Shown: positions 21,880 through 27,661 of the stretch, piece after piece | Position numbering within the stretch: the first letter of the stretch is position 1 | How the letters are laid out: the number at the start of each line of letters is the position of its first letter | Virus record (IMG/VR): IMGVR_UViG_3300047317_000209 | Span: 1 to 27,661 of that record | Strand: one strand, 5' to 3' | From: a virus | DNA: 27,661 nt | Notes under the pieces: generated by a model | Seen by the model: only the letters and a program-made list of their open reading frames with translations | Database searches by the model: none | What the model was told of the DNA's origin: nothing | Translations under genes and position numbers: made by a program

Positions 21880-22092
21880 TCAGTTCGACGCGTCACCCGA
21901 GGGGTCCGCTCCCGGATCGGGTGGCGAACTGGCATTACTCACTGGATCCGTGGGCGCCTCGGTGCATCCGCAGACCTGTCGCTGGTCGGGCATGGGTGTG
22001 GTGGTCTCGCCTCGCTCGGCCGCGGTGACTTGGTCGGCGAGCTGAGCGCGTTGGGCGTCACTCAGGCAGTCGGGCCAGATGCACTCAGCCAC
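21880..22092 (-). CDS. Small Cys-containing protein (70 aa)
   Basis: GTG 22092 follows GGGGAGGCCGACC and overlaps the upstream stop by 8 bases. The 70 residues begin MAECIWPDCLSDAQRAQLADQ, with a helix at 12-28, a second Cys pair QVCGCTE, and a disordered Pro/Asp/Ser C-terminus. Four Cys (C4, C9 and the CGC pair) could bind one metal. It lies just upstream of the integrase; an excisionase role cannot be claimed because no helix-turn-helix is visible. Confidence 0.7.
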   Translation of the reverse strand: MAECIWPDCLSDAQRAQLADQVTAAERGETTTPMPDQRQVCGCTEAPTDPVSNASSPPDPGADPSGDASN

Positions 22093-22456
22093 GGTCGGCC
22101 TCCCCGGGGGCGGCAGGAGCAGCGGGGACGGTGCAGGTGTCCGTCTCGCGAATCTCGGTACGGATCGGGCGCGGCAGTTCGTAGCGGTCGCGTGCGCGGT
22201 CCGTGCAGGTGTTGAAGCGCAGGCAGTCCAGGGCGATAGCGAGGGACTTGTGCAGGCGTGCGATGTCGCCGGGCGGGTGGGGGCTGGTCCGGTGCAGGCG
22301 GACCGTCCGGGCGGTCAGGGTGATCTCCGTGCCGGCCGCGAAGAACATTGCGGCGGTCTTCGCGATCCGGTCCGGTCGGGTGAAGAAGTCGTCTCCGGGC
22401 CGATGGCGGTCGCTCGGTCGAGGGCAGGTGACGGTCAGTTCCCATTGCTGTCCCAT
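22085..22456 (-). CDS. Hypothetical early protein (123 aa)
   Basis: ATG 22456 follows GGAAGGAAGGAAGACCGCC. The product begins MGQQWELTVTCPRPSDRHRP and includes KTAAMFFAAGTEITLTARTVRLHR and a helix DIARLHKSLAIALDCLRFN, ending in an Ala/Pro-rich tail. One strand-helix-strand unit seems likely. Not recognised. It is in a run of small early genes separated by GC hairpins between the methyltransferase and the integrase. Confidence 0.72.
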   Translation of the reverse strand: MGQQWELTVTCPRPSDRHRPGDDFFTRPDRIAKTAAMFFAAGTEITLTARTVRLHRTSPHPPGDIARLHKSLAIALDCLRFNTCTDRARDRYELPRPIRTEIRETDTCTVPAAPAAPGEADRG

Positions 22457-22473
22457 GGCGGTCTTCCTTCCTT

Positions 22474-22499
22474 CCGGCCCGGCTGGTGGGCCGGGCCGG
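22474..22499 (-). terminator. 10-bp GC hairpin in early region
   Basis: CCGGCCCGGC pairs perfectly with GCCGGGCCGG across a 6-base loop, 14 bases after the stop at 22513 and just upstream of the next Shine-Dalgarno (GGAAGGAAGG). Lacking a T-tract, it may attenuate or stabilise mRNA rather than fully terminate. Confidence 0.5.
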
Positions 22500-22512
22500 G
22501 ACGGGGCGGGGG

Positions 22513-22815
22513 TCAGGCGGGGTCGACGGTGTACGCGGTGGTCTCGCGGACGAGGCGGTACTGCACGGGCGTTCCGTCGGCCCACTGGGGGCGTTGGGTC
22601 CGGGCCGCTTTGAGGCGCTGGAGGGCGGTGGGCCGGTCTGCGTGACGGGCTCCGGCGGGCATCCACTCGCTGCCGTCTTTGATCTCGACGTACCAGCGGT
22701 CGAAGGGCGGCGGGGCCTTGTCGGGCTCAGGCTTCTTCTCGGCGACGCCTTCGCACTCCAGGCCCCAGCCAGCGCAGGGGCAGGTGTCGCAGGGTGGCGG
22801 CGGGCGCTTGCTCAC
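22513..22815 (-). CDS. Hypothetical Cys-rich protein (100 aa)
   Basis: GTG 22815 follows AGGAGGAACCC. The N-terminus MSKRPPPPCDTCPCAGWGLECEG carries four Cys within 13 residues, a likely small metal site. Then come FDRWYVEIKDGSEWMPAGAR and a helix TALQRLKAARTQRPQW, and PVQYRLVRETTAYTVDP, a compact alpha/beta pattern in which a VEIKDG strand, a helix and an YRLVRE strand follow each other. Function unknown. It is flanked on both sides by GC hairpins. Confidence 0.72.
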   Translation of the reverse strand: MSKRPPPPCDTCPCAGWGLECEGVAEKKPEPDKAPPPFDRWYVEIKDGSEWMPAGARHADRPTALQRLKAARTQRPQWADGTPVQYRLVRETTAYTVDPA

Positions 22816-22855
22816 GGGTTCCTCCTGTGTGGTGGGTGTGGCAGGGTCAGGGCGG

Positions 22856-22884
22856 GGGCGGTGCCGGGTCGAACGGCACCGCCC
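22856..22884 (-). terminator. Hairpin after methyltransferase gene
   Basis: GGGCGGTGCC at 22856-22865 pairs perfectly with GGCACCGCCC at 22875-22884 across a 9-base loop. It begins 11 bases past the methyltransferase stop on the minus strand. No T-tract. Likely a transcript end or processing barrier. Confidence 0.55.
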
Positions 22885-22894
22885 TCTTGCGTGG

Positions 22895-24022
22895 TCATGC
22901 GGCTATACGGGCGGTGAGCAGCCGGAGTGCGGCGGTGGCTTGCTGGGGGACGACGCCGTTGCCGAGGGCGTGTAGCTGCTGGTTCCGGGTGAGGTCGGGG
23001 ACGTCGGTGACGTGGCCGGCGGGCAGGCCCATGAGCCATTCGACGAATGCGGGGCTCAGGCGGCGTCGATCGTCAACTGCCCGTGGGGCGGGTCGGCCGG
23101 TGGCGTGCTCCCAGCGGCGGATAGCGGGGGTGAATCGGCCCCACTCGGCAGGAGCAGCCGTGCCGCATCGAGGAGCGTCATCCCGTAGCCCTCGCCGTAG
23201 GGCGTCCCGTCCGGGCGGAAGTTCGCCGTGTTCGTGGAGTCCGAGGCGGCCGGCGTCGGCAGGAGCGGCGCCAGGGAGTTCAGCGACGGCCGGACTGCGG
23301 CGCCCGGACTCGCCGACTGGTTGTTCCCGTAGGGCGTCGCCGTCGGTGTCGGCAGCAGGTGTTCCACCTCGTCTGCCAGCGTCGGGCCGTGCCCGCCGGC
23401 TTTCCGCTTGTCGGGGTGCTGCGAGCCGCCGTTGATCGCGAGTTGCGCTGTCGGCGTCTTGAGCAGTGGCGACGATGAAGAGGCGCTCGCGGCGGTGGGG
23501 AGCGCCGACCTCCGACGCGCGAACAGTGCACCACTCGACATCGAACCCGAGGTCGGCAAGGTCGGCGAGGACGGTGTCGAATCCGCGTCGAAGGTGCCCT
23601 GCGACGTTCTCAAAGATCGCGCGTCGGGGTCGTAGAACGCGAAGGGCGTCTGCGATGTACGGCCAGATGTGGCGCTCATCTTCGATTCCTTTCCGGAGGC
23701 CGGCGTTGGAGAAGGGCTGGCAGGGGTAGCCGCCGCAGACGATGTCGACGGGTTCTACGGCGGCCCAGTCGGTGGTGGTGAGGTCGCCGAGGTTGGGCAC
23801 GGTGGGCCAGTGGTGGGCGAGGATCTTCGAGGCGCCGGGGTCGATGTCGGAGACCCATGCGGTGGTCCCGCCGAAGACGGCTTCGACGGCCATGTCGAGG
23901 CCGCGGTAGCCGGAGCAGAGGGAGCCGATGCGGGGCCCGTCGTCGATGGCGAGTTGGCCAGCGGGGATGGGCGGCTCGGGTTGGGCGAGGAGCGCCGCGG
24001 CGGTGTCGAGGCTGAGGGCCAT
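22895..24022 (-). CDS. C5-cytosine DNA methyltransferase
   Basis: 375 residues from ATG 24022, seven bases after AGGAG; a GTG one codon earlier is possible. Ordered C5-MTase motifs: motif I SLCSGYRGLD at 34-43, motif IV GGYPCQPFSNAG at 97-108 with the catalytic Cys101, motif VI FENV at 137-140, motif VIII HRRERLFIV at 176-184, and motif X LGNGVVPQQA near 353-362. The variable target-recognition region spans about 190-300. It transfers a methyl group from AdoMet to cytosine C5, probably shielding phage DNA from host restriction. No partner endonuclease is adjacent. A second long ORF with its own Shine-Dalgarno lies inside it in another frame. Confidence 0.93.
   Translation of the reverse strand: MALSLDTAAALLAQPEPPIPAGQLAIDDGPRIGSLCSGYRGLDMAVEAVFGGTTAWVSDIDPGASKILAHHWPTVPNLGDLTTTDWAAVEPVDIVCGGYPCQPFSNAGLRKGIEDERHIWPYIADALRVLRPRRAIFENVAGHLRRGFDTVLADLADLGFDVEWCTVRASEVGAPHRRERLFIVATAQDADSATRDQRRLAAPRQAESRRARPDAGRRGGTPAADTDGDALREQPVGESGRRSPAVAELPGAAPADAGRLGLHEHGELPPGRDALRRGLRDDAPRCGTAAPAEWGRFTPAIRRWEHATGRPAPRAVDDRRRLSPAFVEWLMGLPAGHVTDVPDLTRNQQLHALGNGVVPQQATAALRLLTARIAA
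23056..23679 (-). CDS. Nested ORF with LLPTP repeats inside the methyltransferase gene (207 aa)
   Basis: Entirely within the methyltransferase gene, same strand, different frame. ATG 23679 is preceded by AAAGGA with 7 bases spacing, both inside methyltransferase codons. The product opens FAFYDPDARSLRTSQGTF and STPSSPTLPTSGSMSSGAL, then carries spaced repeats LLKTPTA, LLPTPTATPYGNNQ, LLPTPAASD and LLLPSG, with QHPDKRKAGGHGPTLADEVE between the first two. From memory, proteins with such Y-D-P, S-G-S-M and LLPTP landmarks are frequent next to or overlapping phage methylases in actinobacteria; I cannot verify this here. Low-complexity Ser/Pro/Thr could also arise as a shadow of Ala/Arg-rich codons, hence moderate confidence. 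Biochemical role unknown. Confidence 0.6.
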   Translation of the reverse strand: MSATSGRTSQTPFAFYDPDARSLRTSQGTFDADSTPSSPTLPTSGSMSSGALFARRRSALPTAASASSSSPLLKTPTAQLAINGGSQHPDKRKAGGHGPTLADEVEHLLPTPTATPYGNNQSASPGAAVRPSLNSLAPLLPTPAASDSTNTANFRPDGTPYGEGYGMTLLDAARLLLPSGADSPPLSAAGSTPPADPPHGQLTIDAA

Positions 24023-24168
24023 CACGCGTCTCCTGTCGGTTCATCGGTCGATCGGGTTGGCTGGGCGTCTCGCTGCCGCTCTGCGGTGCCGGGGCCCGGT
24101 TCCACGTCGGAGGGGAGTTCGGCGCTCCTAGGGGCCGTTGTGGGCCGTCTCGGGGTCATGGCGTCCAT
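24022..24168 (-). CDS. Possible 48-aa small protein upstream of methyltransferase
   Basis: ATG 24168 to TGA 24022 encodes 48 residues starting MDAMTPRRPTTAPRSAELP, polar and Pro/Arg/Asp-rich, probably unstructured. Its stop overlaps the methyltransferase ATG (TGATG), the coupling used throughout the window, and it fills the only gap between two longer genes. No Shine-Dalgarno is visible before either Met. It may be a leader peptide coupling methyltransferase translation or a chance ORF. Confidence 0.4.
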   Translation of the reverse strand: MDAMTPRRPTTAPRSAELPSDVEPGPGTAERQRDAQPTRSTDEPTGDA

Positions 24169-24196
24169 TCGGGTGAGGGTCGCGGTCGGTGGCGGG

Positions 24197-25114
24197 TCAG
24201 GCGGGGATGGTCGTCTGCGGGTAGGCGCGGTGCCGGAGGTAGACGGGCCAGTAGTCGGGATCGCCGCCCTTCGTGTCGCCGTGGCCGTGGACGGTCTTGC
24301 CGCCCCACGCGGTGTCGCGGGCCCACACGGAGCCGAGCTGCTTCACGAACGGGGCGGTCGCCGTCTCGGCGCAGTTGACGAGGAGGTCTTCGACCCAGGC
24401 GACATCCAGCGGCCGGGCGCCGGAGCCGCTTTCGCCGCCGATGATCAGCCAGTCGATGTCGACGAGGTCCAGGTTGGGCAGGGCACCGATGAGGGGTTCG
24501 GCGGAGATGAACCGCACGGCGGCCGGCGCGGCACGTAGGGCGTCGGCGCGGCGGGTGTACTCCGCGGACTCGATCGAGGTGCCCAGCCACACGTTCGGCA
24601 GGGGCCACCCGGAGCGGTGGTAGATGCCGTGCTCCAGGCCCGGGACGTAGGTCGGGCTGTGCGAGGTGGCGGCCCACTCCATGTCGGACCGGAAGTGCTC
24701 GCCGGGCGGGTGGCCGACGCCGCAGGTGCACAGGTCTCGCAGGATGCGGGCGGCGCGCTCGGGTCGCTTGGTGAGGATCTGGTAGGTGTGCTGCGGGGTG
24801 GCGGCCATGACGGCGAAGACCTGGGCCAGGAACTCCCGCGGGACGCGGGCGTGGAACAGGTCGCTCATCGAGTTCACGAAGACCCGACGCGGCTTCTTCC
24901 AGCGCAGCGGCTCGGTGAGCACGTCACCGTGGACGGTCAGGCCGAAGCCCGGGCCGGACGTGACGGGGTTGCCGTCGTTCTGGTACTTCGCGGATCCCAT
25001 GCCCTTGAGGCGGCGGGCCATGGTCAGGGCGTAGCAGTTGTCGCATCCGGGGCTGATTCGGTCGCAGCCGGTGGTGGGGTTCCAGGTCTGGTCGGTCCAC
25101 TGGATGGCGGTCAT
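24197..25114 (-). CDS. Phage Gp37/Gp68 family protein (DUF5131-like), CX6CX2C motif
   Basis: 305 residues opening MTAIQWTDQTWNPTTGCDRI with Cys17, Cys24 and Cys27 in TGCDRISPGCDNCY, the hallmark of the Gp37/Gp68 family in actinophages and related bacterial proteins. Further family landmarks: VFVNSMSDLFHARVP, YQILTKRPERA, NVWLGTSIES, AVRFISAEPLIG, IDWLIIGGESGSGARP and FVKQLGS near the C-terminus. Those line up with a TIM-barrel-like layout and a three-Cys site that may hold an iron-sulfur cluster, as in radical SAM-like enzymes; activity is not established. Start ATG 25114 follows AAAGGAACCCGAC. It lies just upstream of the methyltransferase block. Confidence 0.9.
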   Translation of the reverse strand: MTAIQWTDQTWNPTTGCDRISPGCDNCYALTMARRLKGMGSAKYQNDGNPVTSGPGFGLTVHGDVLTEPLRWKKPRRVFVNSMSDLFHARVPREFLAQVFAVMAATPQHTYQILTKRPERAARILRDLCTCGVGHPPGEHFRSDMEWAATSHSPTYVPGLEHGIYHRSGWPLPNVWLGTSIESAEYTRRADALRAAPAAVRFISAEPLIGALPNLDLVDIDWLIIGGESGSGARPLDVAWVEDLLVNCAETATAPFVKQLGSVWARDTAWGGKTVHGHGDTKGGDPDYWPVYLRHRAYPQTTIPA

Positions 25115-25139
25115 GTCGGGTTCCTTTCGGGGTGGCGGG

Positions 25140-25322
25140 TCAGGCGAGGTCGCGGAGTTCGGGCTGTATGCCGAAGTCCTGGTAGGCGGCGGCGGACCGC
25201 CGGGTGGTCCACGTGTGGCCGCAGGACGGGCACCTGTACGTCTCGGTGGCCTGCTCGTCGTCGGAGCGGCTGAGGATCGGCTCGTTGGGGCCGGCGCAGC
25301 ATCCGGGGCAGTTGTCGGTCAC
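25140..25322 (-). CDS. Zinc-ribbon protein (60 aa)
   Basis: GTG 25322 overlaps the upstream stop (GTGA); a longer start at 25355 would overlap that gene by 36 bases and is less likely. Two CXXC-type knuckles are present, DNCPGCCAG near residues 3-8 and RCPSCGHTWTTRR in the middle, typical of a TFIIS/RPB9-like zinc ribbon, followed by a short helix AAAYQDFGIQPEL. May bind DNA, RNA or polymerase; specific role unknown. Confidence 0.75.
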   Translation of the reverse strand: MTDNCPGCCAGPNEPILSRSDDEQATETYRCPSCGHTWTTRRSAAAYQDFGIQPELRDLA

Positions 25323-25564
25323 GGCGCGCTCCCGGGCGGGTGGTTGAGGGCGCATTCGCAGTCGGGGTCGCAGGTGTTCGGTCCGGCCGGTCGGGTGCCG
25401 GCGGGCCAGGCTCCGGGCCGGTGGCCGGGCCCGAAGGAGATGGGTTCGGGCTTCGCCTTGGCGGGCTCGGGCGGCGGGGGGCCGCCGACGAGGGAGCGCA
25501 GGTACTCGGCGAAGTCGCCCTGCTTCCGTAACGCGGCGATGTCCTCGAGGCTGAGTTCCGGCAT
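25319..25564 (-). CDS. Hypothetical protein downstream of helicase (81 aa)
   Basis: ATG 25564 lies one base after the helicase stop. The product begins MPELSLEDIAALRKQGDFAE, a helix continuing YLRSLVGG, then a disordered Pro/Lys-rich stretch (PPPEPAKAKPEPISFG) and a Cys-bearing end NTCDPDCECALNHPP. The longer frame upstream would overlap the helicase and has no advantage. The helix plus flexible linker plus Cys tail may be a helicase or replication accessory, by position only. Confidence 0.7.
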   Translation of the reverse strand: MPELSLEDIAALRKQGDFAEYLRSLVGGPPPPEPAKAKPEPISFGPGHRPGAWPAGTRPAGPNTCDPDCECALNHPPGSAP

Positions 25565-25565
25565 G

Positions 25566-26912
25566 TCAGTAGCCCCCTGCCATGGAGCGCAGACGCGCAA
25601 AATGACCTTGGAAGGAAAGCGGGATCACCCTTCCGGTGGCTCCGTTGCGGTTCTTCGCCACGATCAGGTCGACTTCGCCAGCCCGGTTCGTTGTGTCGGA
25701 GCCGTCTTCGGCGAGGGGCCGGTGCATCAGGATGATCACGTTCGAGTCCTGCTCGATGGCGCTCGAGTCCTTGAAGTCCGTGACGACGGGCAGCCGTCCG
25801 GCGGCGCCGCGGTTGAACTGGGCGAGGGCGACGACGGGGATCTCGAACTCCATCGCGAGGAGCTTCAGCCCGCGGGAGAGGGCGGCGACTTCAGTGGCCC
25901 GGTTGGTGGTGCTGCTCGAGCCTTCGGGAGTGAGGAGCTGGAGGTAGTCGGCGACGACCATGGCGGGCGCTTCGCCGCGGCTGGCCATCCACCGGACTCG
26001 GGACCGGATCTTCGACAGGGACAGGTTCGGGGAGTCGTCGAGGATGAAGTTGTGGGCGTTCTGGAGCCGGTCCGACGCGCCGATGATCTTCTGCCAGTCG
26101 TGGTCGGTGAGCTGGCGGCGGATCAGGTGGTCGAGCTCGACCGAGGCTTCGGCGGCGGTGAGGCGGGCCATGAGCTCGGAGCCGCCCATCTCCATGGACG
26201 CGACCAACACGGGGCGGGCGCGGGTGAGGGCGATGTACCCGGCAAGGTTCAGGCCGAACAGGGACTTGCCGCCGGAGGTGGCGGCGCCGACGGTGATGAG
26301 CTGGCCGGGCTTGAACTCGATGACTTCGTTGACGTCGTGCCACGGCGTGTTGAGAGCCCGGGGGTCGGCGCCGGCTTGGAGTTCGTCGAGGAACCCTGCC
26401 CACCGGTCGCCGACGGACAGCTTCACCTCGAGTGCGGACCGGCCGGAGCCGGCGCCCTGGAGTTCGGCCATGGCGTCGTCGAGGATCTCGAGGGCTTCGC
26501 CTTGGGCTCCGTGGGCGCGTTGGATGGCGCGGGTCGCGGATTCGATGACGCGCCGCAGGGTGGCCTTGTCGTGGACGATCTCGGCGTAGTGCTCGGCGCT
26601 CGCTGCGACGGGCACCGCGTTGACGAGGGTCGTCAGGTACAGGGCGCCACCGATGCGGGTCAGGTCGCCGTTCTTGCTGAGTTCGTCGCCGACGGTCAGG
26701 TTGTCGATGCGGGGTTCGCGGGACCGTCCGTAGAGGTCGCGGATGGCGAGGAAGATCGTGGTGTGGGCGGGGCGGTAGAAGTCGCCGGGGTCGACGGTTG
26801 CGAGGACGCGGTCGATGACGGCGGCGGAGAGCATCATCGCGCCGAGGACTGCTTGTTCGGCTTCGGTGTTGTGCGGGGGCTGGCGTTCGAAGTCGGCGGC
26901 GTCGGTGGTCAT
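25566..26912 (-). CDS. dnaB: DnaB-type replicative DNA helicase
   Basis: 448 residues. N-terminal DnaB domain at about 12-125 (PPHNTEAEQAVLGAMMLS, DFYRPAHTTIFLAIRDLY, LYLTTLVNAVP), a linker, then the RecA-like motor at 185-448: Walker A GAATSGGKS at 209-217, VASMEMGGSELMAR at 237-250, Walker B-type MVVADYLQLL at 318-327, AQFNRG at 364-369, and DSSAIEQDSNVIILMHRP near 382-399. These match the hexameric 5'-3' helicase that opens the phage replication fork. Overlaps the upstream gene by ATGA. No primase or polymerase is visible here, so other replication genes must lie to the right or be supplied by the host. Confidence 0.95.
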   Translation of the reverse strand: MTTDAADFERQPPHNTEAEQAVLGAMMLSAAVIDRVLATVDPGDFYRPAHTTIFLAIRDLYGRSREPRIDNLTVGDELSKNGDLTRIGGALYLTTLVNAVPVAASAEHYAEIVHDKATLRRVIESATRAIQRAHGAQGEALEILDDAMAELQGAGSGRSALEVKLSVGDRWAGFLDELQAGADPRALNTPWHDVNEVIEFKPGQLITVGAATSGGKSLFGLNLAGYIALTRARPVLVASMEMGGSELMARLTAAEASVELDHLIRRQLTDHDWQKIIGASDRLQNAHNFILDDSPNLSLSKIRSRVRWMASRGEAPAMVVADYLQLLTPEGSSSTTNRATEVAALSRGLKLLAMEFEIPVVALAQFNRGAAGRLPVVTDFKDSSAIEQDSNVIILMHRPLAEDGSDTTNRAGEVDLIVAKNRNGATGRVIPLSFQGHFARLRSMAGGY

Positions 26913-27304
26913 GCGGTGGTCTCCCTGGTTCGGGCTTGCTCGTAGCGGTGGCGGGCCGCGATGAACGCTTCGTCGGTGCCGCCCCGGTCGGGGTGGGCGT
27001 CAGCCATGGCCGTCCAGAGGTCGGCGAGGCTGGGCGCCTTGTGCTGCTCGATGGCGGGCGGGTTCAGGTAGACCGTCAGGTCCGGCTCCCACCAGCCGCC
27101 GCGCTTCCGCAGGACTTTGCCGTCGGTTTCGAGGCGGTGTCGGTCCACGAACCGGGTCCAGCCCTTGATCTCGTAATAGACGCGTTTGGGTGTCTTCTTC
27201 ACGACGCGGAACTTCACGACGTGCGGCGCTCGGTAGAACCGGGTGTCATCGGACACGGTGCTGTCGATGCCGTAGACGAACTCGACGAGTGCGGGGGCGG
27301 TCAT
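26909..27304 (-). CDS. J-domain-like protein upstream of helicase (131 aa)
   Basis: ATG 27304 overlaps the upstream stop as ATGA; the longer frame to 27487 only runs over the previous gene. Residues 1-85 form a beta-rich domain (FRVVKKTPKRVYYEIKGW, RFVDRHRLETDGKVL). The C-terminal 40 residues, SLADLWTAMADAHPDRGGTD followed by FIAARHRYEQART, match J-domain helix II, the HPD loop (His104-Pro105-Asp106) and helix III, with the shortened helix I often seen in phage and viral J-like modules. J domains recruit and stimulate Hsp70/DnaK. Directly upstream of the DnaB-type helicase, so a chaperone-assisted replisome step is a possible role (inference). Confidence 0.78.
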   Translation of the reverse strand: MTAPALVEFVYGIDSTVSDDTRFYRAPHVVKFRVVKKTPKRVYYEIKGWTRFVDRHRLETDGKVLRKRGGWWEPDLTVYLNPPAIEQHKAPSLADLWTAMADAHPDRGGTDEAFIAARHRYEQARTRETTA

Positions 27305-27657
27305 GCTGCAGCTGCCTTTCGTTTGGGGTGGCAGTTGGGGCAGGGCTGGGAGTAGCGGAGGCCCTTGTCGTCCTCGACATCGCGGGTCCGGGTGACCGGG
27401 TCGCAGTACGGGTCCTCGCACCAAGCGGGCTTCTCGGCCGCTTGAGGCGGCGGAGGCGCGGTGCTCTTGGGTGGCAGGCCACGCCAACCGCCGCGGAGGA
27501 AGAACGTGGCGTAGCGCACGGGCTGCCTCGAGGAGGCGGCGGTGTCCTTCGCGAAGCTGACCATCGCCGGGGCTCCGGCTCGGTCAACGATGCTGGCGAT
27601 GTCGTGCCAGTCCTTCGGCTGCATCGACCAGCTGACGGTGATCCCGGCTTCGGTCAT
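27301..27657 (-). CDS. Hypothetical Cys-rich protein (118 aa)
   Basis: ATG 27657 is near the right edge and no ribosome site can be judged. The product starts MTEAGITVSWSMQPKDWHDI, with the helix IASIVDRAGAPAMVSFAKDT and YATFFLRGGWRGLPPKST, then a Cys-rich tail: WCEDPYCDPVTRTRD and QPCPNCHPKRK, likely one zinc site (C-x5-C and CPNC). It is the first gene of the visible operon and overlaps the J-like gene by ATGA. Function unknown; zinc binding and a basic C-terminus would suit nucleic-acid contact. Confidence 0.75.
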   Translation of the reverse strand: MTEAGITVSWSMQPKDWHDIASIVDRAGAPAMVSFAKDTAASSRQPVRYATFFLRGGWRGLPPKSTAPPPPQAAEKPAWCEDPYCDPVTRTRDVEDDKGLRYSQPCPNCHPKRKAAAA

Positions 27658-27661
27658 TGCA

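Noticed and set aside
21880-22092. Excisionase upstream of the integrase
   Set aside because: The 70-aa protein shows Cys pairs but no winged-helix or helix-turn-helix pattern.
25038-26945. Plus-strand open frame of 635 codons across the helicase
   Set aside because: Long Gly/Val/Asp-rich antisense shadow of DnaB; no domain and it crosses several minus-strand genes.

Overview
The window is about 27.7 kb of very GC-rich DNA in which every gene I can support lies on the minus strand. It reads as one continuous siphovirus genome segment (free phage or prophage) of an actinobacterial host, most likely Streptomyces or a relative. The basis is the GC content, the dense chain of 1-8 nt start/stop overlaps, the frequent GTG and TTG starts with strong Shine-Dalgarno sites, and the protein families. 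No tRNA, rRNA, CRISPR array, transposon or bacterial housekeeping gene was seen. Genes are described in transcription order, from high to low coordinates.

Early/replication module (27657 to 19773): a Cys-rich small protein, a protein with a J-domain-like C-terminus, a DnaB-type replicative helicase, two small proteins (one a zinc ribbon), a Gp37/Gp68-family CX6CX2C protein, a 48-codon ORF, a C5-cytosine DNA methyltransferase carrying a second 207-aa ORF nested in another frame, several small proteins separated by GC hairpins, a tyrosine recombinase, an endonuclease VII-like gene and one hypothetical gene.

Packaging and head module (19635 to 9090): an HNH endonuclease, a strong hairpin, terminase small subunit, a second endonuclease VII-like gene, terminase large subunit, an unlisted 58-aa two-helix membrane protein, HK97-type portal with a Cys-rich tail, ClpP-like prohead protease with a possible scaffold tail, HK97-fold capsid protein, a putative decoration protein, a zinc-ribbon/low-complexity protein, and head-tail connectors. 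HNH next to TerS suggests cos-type packaging with cos nearby.

Tail module (9093 to 1): a long and a short tail-tube-like protein that look paralogous, a third inserted HNH/zinc-repeat nuclease, tail assembly chaperone with a programmed -1 frameshift (G and G-T), tape measure, and minor tail/baseplate proteins, the last running off the left edge. Lysis genes and a repressor are not visible here.

The most notable signals are: the 207-aa ORF inside the methyltransferase with its own internal Shine-Dalgarno; CTCGAG palindromes that are absent from the first 20.9 kb but occur nine times in the integrase gene and six times in the helicase region; a beta module shared by the neck connector and the large tail protein; and three to four Cys-rich nuclease genes placed at module borders. 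Starts were chosen by Shine-Dalgarno spacing and overlaps; residue positions are counted by eye and may be off by a few.
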